From: Membranipora membranacea
Taxonomy: Eukaryota > Bryozoa > Gymnolaemata > Cheilostomatida > Membraniporidae
DNA length: 64,000 bases
Direction of reading: 5' to 3'
Assembly (NCBI GenBank): GCA_914767715.1
Contig: OU612066.1
Location: forward strand, 20,806,283-20,870,282
The notes under the pieces were generated by a model. That model ran no database searches. It had not been told where the DNA came from and saw only the letters and a list, made by a program, of their open reading frames with translations. The position numbers and the translations under genes are program-made. This document shows, in pieces, positions 37,128-50,468 of the stretch; position 1 is the first letter of the stretch; every line of letters begins with the position of its first letter.

Positions 37128-37370
37128 ATGCGTATTCTACTGAAAATACAGTTATGCTTATTTTAACTGTAATGATGTTCTCCATCCTGACTGTAGCGCT
37201 GGCCTTTATAGGTTGACTCATCGGAAAGCCTTAACATGTATGTTCAAGCTCGATGCAAAATGGCTTGATGACTTCGACGAATGTCCGGCTTTTGCCTACT
37301 ACTAGTTACAATTGCTGTACAATCCTATCAGAAGATCTGGATTTTTGCAGCTGGAAACTAAATAGAGTCA
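37128..37370 (+). pseudogene. decayed small secreted cysteine-rich peptide gene, copy 1
   Basis: Homologous to 50469-50680. It opens with a start codon and hydrophobic leader codons (MRILLKIQL) but hits a stop after 12 codons. Relative to the other copy there are extra bases within the leader-mature junction, and the cysteine-bearing part is interrupted. See the module 2 copy for the reasoning. Non-functional as read. Confidence 0.3.
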
Positions 37371-37949
37371 AATCTGTATTTCTGTGAACTGGAAATAAAT
37401 CATGGAATAAACAGCTTACTTATGATGGAAATTAAATATGTTAGAAGCTATCAATAGGGGCTCAGTCCAGTAAAAATTGAATTCTCCTCTCCCTGCTGAG
37501 ACTGACCTCTAAAGTCAGAATTTGGGTCCTGTTTATTACAGGCGTAAATAATAAATGTTTTTACATAAATTACATAAATGTAAATACATAAAACAAATTT
37601 TTGCAGGAACGGACGACTTCAAATTGAGAGAGATGGAAATTACTGTAAAGGGAATGTAATAAATAGGCTGCGAAATGTTAGCGTAGCACTTTTGTAAACA
37701 ACGCCATCAACTGTGAATGATTTTTTATGACAATTAATGATTTAACTTGGTTTGAACTCTATAAAGTATGAAGTTTATCGGCCTTGATAGTGGTGAGCTT
37801 TATGATGATAAGGTTGACCTCAACATTAAAATATCTAAAACTAAATTTTGTTTTATTAGAAATGTAATCATCAAGTGGGCAACAGTTTTGTGTAAATCAT
37901 AATTTATATATAAGTTCACCGCCTATATAAAGTTACTGAAAGCTAAACA

Positions 37950-40900
37950 TTAATCATAGAGAAGTTCATAACACAGCACAGAGCTCTGATGAAAGCTGGA
38001 CACCAGCAGTCTGTTATTATCTGTCCATAAATCCAACACTTGAGTCTTTACTCCTTCTTGATCGTTAAATTCTGTTATGTGTTCACCTGAAATTTGCAAT
38101 AGAGGATAAGAAAGTATACGCATACATTAGACCACACAGAAGGAGGTAACAAAATCCGTACATTTAACTGGTGGTTTGGTTGCTTCGATGAGGATACTGA
38201 TCCCCTAATCCCTAACTAATCTAACCAGGACTTTGTAGTACTCTATTGTTATATGGAAGACCTACATGTATATAATATAATTTAACGAGTAAAGTTCTTA
38301 CCAGTCGCTGTATTTAGAACTTCCATCCATACACCTCTCTTACTGCCATTGTATCCATCTCCACTGACCAGTACTACATCCTTACTGCTGGCTACAGAGA
38401 GTGGTCCTGCTGTGAGGGTTGTAGTCCAGAGTACTGTCTCTGCGCTCATGTTGAACTTGAATGCCTGAGCAGGTGAGTAAGTGGCGATGATGACAGAGTC
38501 TTCTCCTGCTGAACACATGGATATGTTGGTGTTGGTCGAGATTGTAGGACATGGAATCTGTCTCATCACTTTCCCGTTGAGATTATAGATAGTGATTCTC
38601 TTATTGGTGGCATCAGCAACAAGTATCTGGTTTCTTACAACACAAAGTTTGTTGCCCGCGTAGCTGCCATTGCAATCAGTGTGATCCCAAGTTGTGATCT
38701 GTTGACCATTTAAATCATAGACATAGATCTTGTAAGGTTGTCCGTACATGAGAATGTAGAGTCGATCCTTATGAGCTCTTGTGGTGATGATGGTACTGGG
38801 CAGTTTGATGAAGTCTGATGGCTTGTTACCAGCTTCATCTCTTCTGTTGATTGAGCCGTTGCTTACACCTACATAGGTGACACCTTTATAACTACATGAC
38901 GTGCGGCAATAGTCATTTGCTGCCAACTGTTTCACCAGCCTCATCAAGGACTGAGGTTTTCTACTTCTCATGAGGTCATCACCGATCACAAAGTCGTCTG
39001 TTGGTACCAGAGCAGCGTTTATCTCTGTGGTGTCAGAATCTGAAACACAGTAAATGACTGATCACTTATATTACATGTTGTGTTGATGCACCAGAATTAA
39101 AACAAATCCAGCAATCACTAGAACTATATCATCTAACCCGGTGATTAATTATGATGATATGTCTGCAAGAAGCATTTTTACCGTTTTTAGGATTATTCAT
39201 TTACACAATACTGACAGGTTTGTTTTACAGCTAGTAGGGCCCTACATGTCCACTAAAAATATAATCTTACAGAACCTTTTCATGAAACTGTTGCTTTATA
39301 GCGCTTGCACATTGTATGGCGAGGCTCGCACTAGGAAAATTAGAGGCATACCATTGGTCTGGATCAGTTGCTGGTTTCCCACCACCAGAGCTTGGAATCC
39401 ATCATCATTAGCCATATCATCTAGTTTAGCTTTTAAATCCTTCTTTGTTTGCAGCAGGTCAACCTGTATGATAGGAACGGGAAGCAATATGTAAATGATT
39501 GTAGTAACCATACTCACACTCAATAACTCAAATACTCGAAGTCTGGTATTCAAATATCCCAATCGGTTAAAATTATTAACGAATGTGTTAAGGTGAGCAT
39601 TTTAAGGTTATCTGATATCTCCTGTCAGGTTATACACTTTAATTGAGTCGTTCACTGCGTATGACAATATTGTCCTTAAATTTTAGGTTATTTTGCATTT
39701 GTGAGAAATTTTGTAGTTGCCTCCTTAATATCAATGAGGGGACAACTTCAATTTCTTAGTACAGGAAGGGCGGTTCTAGTTACTAATGACTGTAAATGAA
39801 TTTTCTTTCTTTCCATGTTTTACAATTAAAGAACCCATGTCTTATATCAGCAAGAATTACAGTATCTATGCAGCTTGTTGGTGTAGAAGGAGAGTCATGG
39901 GGCCTCATTGTTTGGCTTCATTTATGATTTTTCCATCATATTGAAATTGAATTAACTTACACAGTGTTGTTTAGATAGATCAGAGCGGACAGTTTTGATC
40001 TGTTCATGAAACTTAGTGAGTTTTAGTCCAGAATCCTTCTCAATGTATTCTGTCAGCTTATCTTTAGTGCTGCTTCTGTTTGTGATATACTCCTCCTTCA
40101 ACTTTCCATATTTCTCTCCGATAGCTTGTATCTATGTAGTAGGCAATAAGTTAAAGATGACCTCTTTTCACAATAATTTTTGACCGGGTCAAACCTATCT
40201 ACCTCACGCAGAGTCTTAATTCACCAAGATTTAGTGTTATTACATTTTGTACTCTCTCCAAATACAATAGCGACCACGATACCTGTTTCTCCTTCGTGTC
40301 ATCAATAAGTCTGACTCCTTCCTCAGTTTCTGTATCCCAGTTAGACAGAGTGACCGCTGCCTCCTTAATCACAGCTGACCATTTATCAAACAACTCTTCA
40401 CATTCCTTCTTCTGAGGCTCCAGTAATCTCTTCACCTCAGCTGAGAGCTCCTTTAGAGACATGAGCTTGTGGTTAGAGCCTAGAGGGAGTATAGAAATTG
40501 AATTAAATGGTTTTGGTTTGGAGCATCAATGTGATTGGTAAAGACTTATGAGAAACACACAGAGTCTAGGAAAGTCAGGACTGTCAAATTGAGGACAACA
40601 GACGGGATAAACTACTACCATACCCATCGTACTTCGGTAGTTCAGTGCTGAGCTGCAAACTGAATCTCAACATTATGATTTGACCTTCTTTTTCAGTAAA
40701 GAGATTCCAATTTGCTTTTAAGTGAAAACGGTAGCCAGATTTGTGCTGTGGAAAGGGTGGTGCCAGGGTGCTAGAATATTCAATTCTCTAAGCTTTGAAG
40801 GTCATTAATGTGTATGTCCAAATTAAAGTACTGGGGTAAAACAAACCTTGATAATTCCACTAGGAATTGCATCCTCAGTTTCAAAGATGATACAACTTGC

Positions 40901-42178
40901 ATCAGTAAATTACAAATCTGATTGGCCTATATCAGATGTCAAAGGTCGCATGATGGAATTGTCACTCACCATTTTGGCAAAGGCCAACAGAAGACAAACA
41001 TTCGACGCAGTAAACCCTCAAGCACTTTGAACATCCAAAAGAGACGACTTGATCTTTGTGAGTCTCACAGAACTTCTGCTGCTCTACTGTTGAGGTTGTT
41101 CTCATGTACTCCTTTATATTCTGAGTCTCATGATGCCAGTTCAACTCAGTGTGAAGCTGTAATGACACAAGTATTCAAATCTGAATCTTTATCACAGGTT
41201 AAGGAAAGTTGCTTTCTCCCTTTACACTTAGCAATCACATCGAGTTATTTAATTATTATATATAAAACACTCCATATATCGCTGATATTTTATAAAACTA
41301 CTTCTCAAAATTGCCTAACAGACACACAGCCACAGTTTATCGATTAGTATTTACCTTCTGATGAGCAGCACAGTACTTATGTTCACAGGTCAGACAGTAA
41401 GTGTTGGCTGTCATCTTGAGTTTTCCACTTTTCTCACACGGCTCACAGTATGTAGCTGGATAGACATTCTCTAAGGCTGAGGGAAGATTGTCTATCACCA
41501 CTTTGAACTTGTTTCTGCAAATTTAAATATCCTACGCATTACCGCCATACCAAATAGATTACTGAGTTGATTAATGTTTAAATTGAAATAACTATAGGAT
41601 ATTTGTGGAATCATCTTCTACCACTGATATAGGCAATACGATCCCACCACCAACCCCACTCGAACCATCCCGCAACACATCCCACTTGTACCATCTCACC
41701 AACCATACCACTGACACTTATCCAGCCAACTATCTATCACTACCTATCTATCATTCCAACCTGCACTATACCACCCATCTACCCGCACTATACCACCACC
41801 CACCGATCTGCATGATACTGCCATCCATCCCACAAACTTTGCCTGCAAACTTCTTTCTTGATATCAGTAGTTATGTGAAAGTGATGGGAAATTGTTGATT
41901 ATTATGCTTGTCATGAGCAATAGAATGATCTTATTGATCAATACGCGTGATATACTATCTTTGAAAATGGTGTCACACTAGATGCACAATGAATCCAATA
42001 CTTACTGACAAACTCTACATTCGATTACATCAGCCTTCTTGAGTTGCCTCCTCAGACAAGTCTCACAGCAGACATGAGTACAGGGTAGAAACATCGGGTT
42101 ATGGATAAACCCCTCTTCTTCAAGGCAGTTACCACATGTAACCAAATGGGGTGCCTCTTCTGCTACTGAGACGGCCAT
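37950..42178 (-). CDS. TRIM-A: RING, two B-boxes, coiled coil, beta-propeller-like protein (8 exons, 624 aa)
   Basis: Minus-strand exons: 42178-42006, 41514-41355, 41156-40970, 40479-40283, 40131-39961, 39463-39352, 39039-38302 and 38086-37950; 1875 bases, all GT-AG and in frame. A C3HC4 RING has ligands C15, C18, C33, H35, C38, C41, C54 and C57. B-box 1 has C81/C84/C98/C101/C106/H109. B-box 2 has C141/H144/C153/C156/C161/C164, with a weaker last pair. Residues about 175-335 are charged heptad-like coiled coil. Residues about 336-624 are repeated beta-strand units (RLYILMYGQPYKIYVYDLNG, RITIYNLNGK, EDSVIIATYS, DVVLVSGDG) like NHL-type propeller blades. The likely role is a cytosolic E3 ubiquitin ligase whose propeller binds the substrate; TRIM expansions are often immune-related. 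I chose ATG (MAVSV) because no start lies further upstream in frame. Confidence 0.92.
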
Positions 42179-42286
42179 TTCTCTTAGGTGACGGTGTGCC
42201 ACTCGGTGGATCTATAAAGCATGAGTCAAGATCAACTTCATATTGCTTATAACAGCACCTAGAACTAGAAGATCAGTGGAGGCCTC

Positions 42287-42350
42287 GTCTTACCTTCTGT
42301 GGGAGGGTTTGTTTGCTCAGGTCGAGGCGCACATTGCCATCTATACCCAC
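42287..42350 (-). other. possible upstream leader exon of TRIM-A region
   Basis: On the minus strand an acceptor-like TATAG is followed by ATGGCAATGTGCGCC and ends at a GTAAGAC donor near 42295. The same block is conserved upstream of TRIM-B at 55670-55730. It is out of frame with the TRIM coding exon, so it is either 5' untranslated or part of the small upstream frame described at 55997-56230. Confidence 0.3.
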
Positions 42351-42422
42351 CTGTGAATCAACCCACCATGTTTTTTATAGAGTGTAACCACAGAAAGACC
42401 CTGACCACTGATTCCAAGGAAA

Positions 42423-43378
42423 GGTAGCAGAAATAAGAAGAGTTTTTTAGTTCACCCTTTCTCCGTGCCCCTCACAAAACGATGAACGAATTCCATTAGG
42501 AAAGAGGGCTGGGAGCAATAGGATGTATACTAGCTCATGGCCCGCTATAATTGGGATCAGAGGTGGTTGACAATATTATGCCGCAATTAGCGACCTTAAT
42601 CTCAACTTGAGTAAGCAGTGATAAAAGAAAATGTATTTCACAACCACAATGAGTTAGAGGGAATTAGAATATATAACACCTTGATTGTACATACTACTGA
42701 CCTGATATTCTCGATGGTTATGTCCTGTAAACTCTCTGTGTGTAGCTCTATCTAAATCACCACTGCTTGTTACTAACTTCCTTGTTCAAGCTGTGACTGC
42801 AGACTGCTGTTTAATAAGTTGAAAGCCTTATCTTAATACTCTGAAACAAAACTGTAAGGGTGGTTATCTATGTTGCAATTTCGGTAGCAGAAATAAGAAG
42901 AATTTTTTAGTTCATTCTTTCTCCGTGCCCCTCCCGAAACGATGAACGAATTCCATTACGAAAGAGGGCTGGGAGCATGACCTGTGTATTCAAGTATAAC
43001 ATCCGGAGAAATAGGATGGTTACTAGCTAATAGCCAGCTATAATTGGGATCATAGATGGTAGACAATAAAATGTCATAAATAGCGACCTTAATCTTACCT
43101 TGAGTAAGCTGTGATAAAGGGCAACTAAAGGATTTCAACACCACAAGGAAATAGAGAGTCAGAGTATCTAATACATTTAATTTACATACTACTGACCTGA
43201 TATTCTCGAAGGTTATGTCCTGTAAACTCTCTTAGTGTAGTTATATCTAAATCTCCACTGCTTGTTACTAACTTCCTTGTTCAAGCTGTGACTGCAGACT
43301 GCTGTTTAATAAGTTGAAAGCCTTATCTTAATACTCTGAAACAAAACTGTAAGAGTGGTTATCTATGTTGCAATTTGA
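42423..43378. repeat. tandem duplication of a 460-bp unit
   Basis: GGTAGCAGAAATAAGAAGA begins at 42423 and again at 42883, and the following sequence matches closely through CTGTAAG(G/A)GTGGTTATCTATGTTGCAATTT. Each unit carries a decayed copy of the signal-peptide exon seen intact at 55997-56230. The array is absent at the TRIM-B locus, which has one unit. Confidence 0.85.
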
Positions 43379-43379
43379 A

Positions 43380-44030
43380 GTCTCTAACATACAGTTTCTA
43401 TGCACTCGGTCGATTAATATTAACCTGCAAGCGTTATCAATTGCTGATATGACAGTGGTAGGTAGTGGTAGTGATATTTGAACTAGATCAGCTAAGGTAT
43501 GCTTCGCTCAGACAATCATAATACATGTACAAGTAGAGTTGAATTATTTAAAGTACTTTATCATTTGATTTTGATAATATATCTTATTAAGAAGGCTGAG
43601 AAATCATTGTTCCCAACAAATTTATAAACTTTGTTACCATTATAAATATCCGCTCAAATTTGCCTAAACAAGGATTGTCTGATTACAAGACAGAAGGAGA
43701 CAACTCTTGTTAACATAAACTCAATCGTAATTCTAATAGGATTTGACCTACTGTTGACCCAATAACCTTCACATTTAAAACTAGATAAGGTCATGGACAT
43801 AAGGTTGAACCAATCATTGCTCACAGAGCCAAAAATAACAACATAGATATAATTCCTGCTGTTCCTAAGCTCACAAGGCTTGCTCAAATGGAGGAAATGC
43901 CCATTGCCAAAGTCGATCTACTTGTTGCAGGCGTGTCAATCAAGAACTTGGGATTGTGCATTTGAACATGAAGCTCCATAGTGATCTTAAACAAGACACA
44001 GATTTATTCACGTATAGTATTATAAATGTA
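43380..44030. other. spacer between modules 1 and 2
   Basis: AT-rich with no supportable exon. Homology to the X family begins shortly after this, at about 44030. Confidence 0.4.
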
Positions 44031-44058
44031 ACGGCAGGAATGCTTCACCTGATTTCAG

Positions 44059-44312
44059 ATTCAGTAGAGATGATTAGCGAAACTGACGACGAAATAAAGC
44101 CTGAACCAGGTACATGTGTGCAGCATGAAAGCTCTCATATTCCGTGTGATACAGCTAGTGATAAATTAAGACTCTGTGAGAAACGCTCTCAGGCTACTAA
44201 CGAGTTATCGGCTACGCGCGGAGTTCAGCATGGTATAAAGAGACGAGTTACCAAATGTTTTAAGATTGTCAAGAGTTTTGTGAGAAACACTCTAAGCAGG
44301 ATTATCTCATAG
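44059..44312 (+). pseudogene. X2: solitary last exon of the orphan gene family
   Basis: A 254-base exon with an intact acceptor (GATTTCAG) and open frame to the same stop as X1 exon 7. It keeps IKPEPGTC, CEKRSQATN and the basic tail IKRRVTKCFKIVK. Exons 1-6 are not found upstream, and similarity to the other copies starts only at about 44030. It is probably a truncated duplicate, unless it is used as an alternative 3' exon. Confidence 0.8.
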
Positions 44313-46370
44313 TGTCTCCCTATATATATATTATGTTTACACTCATACTGGCTCACAGGCTATTTTATGTTCATGGTCCAGTTCTTGTGTAGTTTTCTTA
44401 TGGAATATTCATTGCGACTTTCTATTATACATATCTTCATGGCTGTGTTGATTAAAATTTTGTTTCCAATATTTCGATGCATTATTGGTTAGATGCATAG
44501 GGCCTACCCTTTTATTGCATTTTACCGCTTCAGTCATTTTGTTGCATGTGTTTTACTGTTCCAATACAAAACAATATGGAAAGTTTATTAATCTATCTTG
44601 ATTTGAAAGTAGGAGAGGCAAAATCCAAAACTCACCATAATTTGTGTGGATGTACTGCCATAGAAGTCTGAGTAGAGTGTTAATTTTTTCATTCCGATAC
44701 AGCTGAAAAATTTTGAAGAATAATTCATCCAGGAGCAATCACATAATCCAAGAGTAGAAATAATTCCGGACTGATCTTATACATCATTAATATCCTGATT
44801 TTTGTTTCATATCTTTGGGAGACGAGAGTCATATAGAGCTCATGATTTATCATGTACTAACTGAGTACGTCTGATATTCATAAACTCCTATAATAGTTAG
44901 CAGTATAACTGTAGTATCGTGATGAATAATCCATACTGGAGCTGTCATATAATCCGAGATTAGAAATGATTCCGCGACAAGCCGAAACACCTTTCTTCTA
45001 CCCTGATAGTTCCTATAAATATGAGTTAAGTCATCGTGATGAATCTCCTTATCTGTGCTTATGTTTTGAAATCCCTACAGGTCAGACAGAGGCCTCCCAA
45101 GTTATATCTGATTAGATATATATCCTTCTGCCTCAGATTTTTCCTGAAAAATAGAGGGATTCTGAATCATAACAAATGACTAATTCAGGGTACTTGTGTA
45201 CTAAACTTTATTGTTGTGGATAAGAACTACATTGTATGGCCTAGTTCATTTCATATTGTATTGTACCCATCGTAACATGAGGAAGCTGGACAATATCTAT
45301 GATATGATATGCATACACCATCACATAAGCTGGGTATTTGGCAATCTTGTCCCGAAATACACACAAACTCACGTATCCATTCTGGGACAGGGACCCACAC
45401 AAGCAGGACAAGTTTAATTAAAAAGTGCGAAAATCATTTTTCCATTGAACACTCAGGGAGAGAGTCTGACCTACAATGAGTCTCATCGTCCAATCGGGCA
45501 CCCACAGGTTGATGGATTGCTAGTTTTAATTGAAAGACTGCCCTGGGCCACTACTAATTAAGCGAGGTATAAATTATATAATTCGTAAATGGATCACCTC
45601 ATCATATGCATCTAAAGTAACATTTCTAGATAAATCATGTACTGATTACACTAGAAAAGTCGGAAACCCAGCACACTGCAACAACAAACTGCTACAGCCA
45701 ATCCCTTCTACTCTACGCCGATCAGCCAGACTAAAACAACGCCAGACAGACACCAAGTGTAGCTCTGCTCTGAGATCGAGCACAGTACTAATGAAATATA
45801 GCAATGCCGGCTGTATTAATTATAAAGAATAAACTAAACTGATCAGGTTTTATATTTCACTTTTTATACCCAGGATGCCTCCTCGTTTTCTACAAAACCC
45901 TATAAGGGTTGCTGCTAATTTTTAGTCTGCTACCAATGGTTAGTAACAAAGATAATAATGATAATAACATGCATGTTTACTTTGCCAACCAATGTCCATG
46001 ATCAAACACCTCCCCCTTCCCCCTCCCCATAACATAAGTATTTATATTTTAATCTAGACGCTGACAGAGTTGCAAGCATGTCAGCCAATGTCACTGCGTT
46101 GGCCCTGATTTTAGTCAACAAATTGGCTAAAAGCATGTATACTTTGACAAAACCAATCCAATGGCCATGGACTTACATCAATATGAATATGAATATGTAT
46201 ATTTTGGCACTACAAAGGATTTCTTCAAAATGTTCCAATCATGAAAATAAATACATGGTTGGAACTACATAGGTGTGAATTTTCCAAATATGTTTTCAAA
46301 TTTGCTCTGGGAGCAACATGAGGCAAGCAAATCCAAAATCTAATTTCATTTTAGCAGCCAAAAATATCAT
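44313..46370. other. duplicated non-genic spacer of module 2, first part
   Basis: 44313-45070 matches the 3' flanks of X1 and X3. 45360-45420 and 45510-45600 match 62625-62690 and 62765-62850. The frame at 45530-45832 contains TLRRSARLKQR, reminiscent of basic patches in retroelement polyproteins, but nothing else supports that. Confidence 0.45.
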
Positions 46371-46497
46371 CTAGAATTTACAATATTTGATCCCAGGCAG
46401 AAGCAAAAAATAGTGTGTGTAACATTGCGCTATTACTGCACAATGTTACACACACTCATTTTTGCTACTGCCTGAGATCAAATATTGTAAATTCTAG
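46371..46497. mobile_element. 127-bp hairpin (57-bp arms)
   Basis: Arms 46371-46427 and 46441-46497 start CTAGAATTTACAATATTTGA and pair with about five mismatches around a 13-base loop. The arm length equals that of the MULE-like hairpin at 32211, but the sequence is different. No clear target duplication can be defined because the ends run into CTAG/TCTAG. Confidence 0.7.
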
Positions 46498-49400
46498 AAT
46501 CTAGTTGATACCTGAAGTATCCATGTTACCGGAATTTTAATAGCCTATCCTCCCTGGCCGCATATATTCGATCATGTGTAGCCTCTTCTATCAAAAATTA
46601 TGCCAAAATTTATGTATTAAAATGCGATATTTTGTTTAGCGCTTAAGCAAACTCCATGCTTATTTCAATATTTGATGCAACATATGTTTTTTTTAAAGCT
46701 ATGCAGTAATATATATACATGCTCATGTTTATAGTTTGATTTGATATATTTGATTCTCAGAAAGATCTATACACTGGTCGTGGTCAAGAAAGAACGACTA
46801 ACCGCTACCTTGAACCTCACTATACAATATTCCTCACTACTCGTTGGTAATGATAACAGCCAACTAACAGATACTCTCAGCTTACTAAATCTCTTGAGCA
46901 TTGCACTACATTTTTTGACACCTCTTTTTAATACTTAAGACTATGTAGGCTGTAGGCACTCTCTGAAGTTCTAGATTTTCAACACTGTTTCGAACTCAAT
47001 CCCTAAGTTGACATTAGCTTTTTTAACATGCCGGGATTTACATGTCCTCCAATTATATATATAATATAATACATGTTGCGAAACTAGATATTTATACATT
47101 TCTCTCACATTGATCATGAGACGCAACCATACCAATAGAACTACAACAGTGACCCTTGCGTCTTGGCCTACAACTGACTCAACTTGTATCTCACAAGAAA
47201 AAAAACTCCCTTTATAGCCTGATTAGTGCGTCCTGAGCAAAAATTGTTGACACCCATGCTTTACCAACTTAAAAACATGTTCATTACATTCAAAAGCTCA
47301 ACTATGTTATGGAGTATGATCTGCTAGAGAAGAAGTGTCAACCAACCTAAGCAAACATATCCAAATCCTAACAACAGGTGCTTGCAATGCAAGTGAAAAT
47401 AGTTGTTCATCAAATTGGTCTGCACTGAATCTAGCTAAGATATCCAAGTAAAATTTTGGTGATCACTCCCTGATATCACTATTAATTGGTACTTCAATCA
47501 CACACAGTTGACACCACCATCTGTAGTAGTAACTGTGCAAAATTAATCTGAGGTGGGCCTATACTATGCAAGTTGATGTTCAATCTTACTACGAAATTAG
47601 AGAGGTCATCACTTGAGTACATATAAATGATGAAATAGTGTGCAAACTTTGTCCATCCTGCTCTGATTTTGTACCAACACAGACAGTTATCGTCTTACCA
47701 TGCTCAGTGATGAATGGTATGAGGATACAGGTGTCATTTACACTAAACATCCATAAGCAACAACACAACAAAAATCATCGCTTGACTTAAATCATTTTCT
47801 GTGGAGATATTTAGCAGAGTTTAGTATGACCTCTGTGATTGGTCTAATTTTGAAAGTTAGACCAATCACAGAGGCCATATCAATAGACTGGCCATATTAT
47901 TTTATCCTTGGAATTCTAACTGGCAACTGAAACATGAAATTTTAAAACAGAGAACACAAGCACTTCTTCAGAGCTAAACCAAACAAAGTGCACACCATCA
48001 GAATCAAAAATCTTCAATCTTATCAGATAATTGTATGATGGGAGTGAAAATGGAGTTTTTCTGTGACAATTCAGGCAGCGTTTTGACACTAAATTTCAGT
48101 CTTGCCTATTTTAGTTTTATAGAGTTTTCCATGGGGTTCTAACATTGCGTTGGGTGCGCATGCTTCAGATCTATATCCTGAAAAAAATTCAAGGCTGTAG
48201 GAGGAATAGACACTGAGATATCTGGGTTTTAAAAACTTGTGTTTTCGAAAATCTGCGCAGATTTTGGGCCCTGTCGAGAGTGTAAGAATTTGATGACACT
48301 TTTTTAAAACGGAAGTTGGTGCGTTTGTGTAGTGCCTAGTATATCGGTGTTGGCAAAGTATACATTCTTGTAAAAGCGGATGCCTATCTTTTCTATCTGT
48401 GAATCTTCTCCAGCAGGGAGAATTCTCTAGTCCAATCATAGGACTGCTGCATTTCCTGACTTTGGACACACCAAGCCCGAAGTCAGGAAATGTGACTGTC
48501 CGACGATTCCCATAATTAAAATTAAAAATAGCAGGGTAAATTTCACACGCATCCACTCTCCAAGACTCAACTTACATCATCAACAACTTACATCAACGAC
48601 AACATCACGCTAGACCGCCTAGGGGGCGTAAGGGGCGTGCCTCAGTTTTTGGACATAACTACGTAAGGTTTGAACATTGTTCCAGAATACCATCCCATGG
48701 ATAGGGCATTTGGGTTCAGAGTGGGTACAAGTACCCATCCAGTAGAGTAGGGCATCAGATCAGTAGTATTGTCCTCTGATTGTCCTTGTTGTCAAAGAAG
48801 AGTGGAGTACCCGAAGCCTCAGCAGTGAAGATTAGTTAATTGGTTGCAGCAGTTTTCATGTTCTCACTTATTAATTAATACATACTGACATTTGTTTAAA
48901 GAACTAAACAATTCTAAAAGAAAGCAGCTTAGGCAGAGGAATCAAATGGTATGTTGTCTGCATAAGTTCCAAAATGGCTGATCATCCATTTCCTGTTTAG
49001 AGTTGTTTCAAAAACATCAATGCAGAGACAACTCTCAATTGTGCACAAGCAAATCTTTCCAATGGAAGTTTTAATTAACCACTCTCCGGAGACCGTCTGA
49101 GCGAGCAATAGATATTCACGTTTAAACCACTTCTCAGTGGAGTTTTCTGACCCAGTAATTGAGCCATCTTCAATCAAGACTGAGTCACATGAGAAGACCC
49201 AACACAGATCGATCAGGTTTATCAGCCACCACAAAGTGCTATTGTCACTGATGCCGGCTCTGGGTTAGGCCTACTGGCATAACATCAAGGGCAAATAAAC
49301 CACTGAATAGTCCTTCCCATGACGATACTTCCACATGAGGACAATCACTGTTTTTGATCACAGACTAAGAATGAGGTATCTGTTGACGAAGCATGGCAAC

Positions 49401-49743
49401 AAGATCCGCTGACATGGGCGAAAAAAAATCTGTATCGGGCATCACAAATTTACCACGATAGTTTTAATTCGAAAACAAAATACAACCAAAGGAATTATCC
49501 CAAATATATACATAGCCCAGCTAGAACCAGAGGGGTAGTAGTTGTGTGTAAGGGTCCTTTTACCAGACACATATTCATACTTGCAAAGAATACAGTTCAA
49601 ATCCACTATTAGGTCACACATATGAAAAGTGAACTGATGTCCGTCATCAATTCTCTCTGCCTGCGTGTCTTCCTATACTTACGCTGCTGACATCAGCATT
49701 CACATCATGTACTTCATAATCTAATACTAGCTCATGACACTAA
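46498..49743. other. spacer of module 2, middle part
   Basis: No exon is supportable. A hairpin with 23-base arms (TATG-CCTCTGTGATTGG) lies at 47825-47879. The minus-strand frame 48929-49234 (101 codons) lies in a segment related to 36660-36960, but its reading differs from the paralogue, so coding is unlikely. Confidence 0.45.
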
Positions 49744-50123
49744 AGCTGCATTTACATTAGACCGTCTCCGTCAGCTGGCCACCCACTCAGCAGTCTTTAA
49801 CCCCAAGTCTGAGCCAGAGTCTGAGACTGGCATGTGTTTACATAGCGTCGGCTTAGCCAATGTCAGTCTCAGAGAAAATAAATGTGAGTGATAGAACAAA
49901 GGGCAGTATTGAGATCGCTAAATTAGGAATTTGTGTTAAGACGGGCAGTCTTGAGACAAAAAACGAGCACTGCTCGAATTGCCAGACACCGTCTTAAAAG
50001 CCGGTCAGACAAGGTCAGTCAACCGTTTTTGTTATTCACACTACGCAGTCTCAGCCTCCGTCTTAGTAATTTGTCGGTCAAACTCAAGACAGGGCCAAAA
50101 GACGGCCTAATGTAAAGGCAGCT
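49744..50123. mobile_element. 380-bp MITE with TAA target duplication
   Basis: Inverted ends AGCTGC(A/C)TTTACATTAG-CCGTC match at 21 of 23 positions. They are bracketed by TAA at 49741-49743 and 50124-50126. The interior is non-coding and rich in AGTCTGAG/AGACGG variants. A 3-bp TAA duplication fits the PIF/Harbinger group. Confidence 0.65.
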
Positions 50124-50468
50124 TAAGGATCCTGAGCATGAGTTATTAACCCTGTTCAAAGCATTGAAACTGTCTGCGGAGCGAGTTTATCCATGATCTA
50201 ACATATTTCTTGTATTAACATGTTGTACTTCGGAAATATCAGAATCATGAGCCATCAAATTGATACTTACAGTATAGAGCAAAGGTTGTATACATAGATT
50301 TGTCCATTTTGGAGAAACAATAGTAAGAAAGCTGGTCAATCTGTCTTCAGACCACTGCCTTTCTTGTCGACACCGTTCAGGTATCAATGCATAAAATATT
50401 TCATTGCATCTATCAGCATGGTGCTCAGGAAAACATCCTGTTCCCAAAGTTGCCATGTTGTTATTATA

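Noticed and set aside
41605-41898. Plus-strand Pro/Thr/His-rich open frame
   Set aside because: Low-complexity CACC/ATCC sequence inside TRIM-A intron 1; the paralogous intron is similar in composition but not open.
45530-45832. LTR-retrotransposon polyprotein piece (TLRRSARLKQR)
   Set aside because: A short basic motif alone is not enough, and no protease, RT or integrase motif is nearby.
48929-49234. 101-codon minus-strand gene
   Set aside because: The homologous segment at 36.66-36.96 kb is open in a different frame with different residues, so neither frame is conserved.
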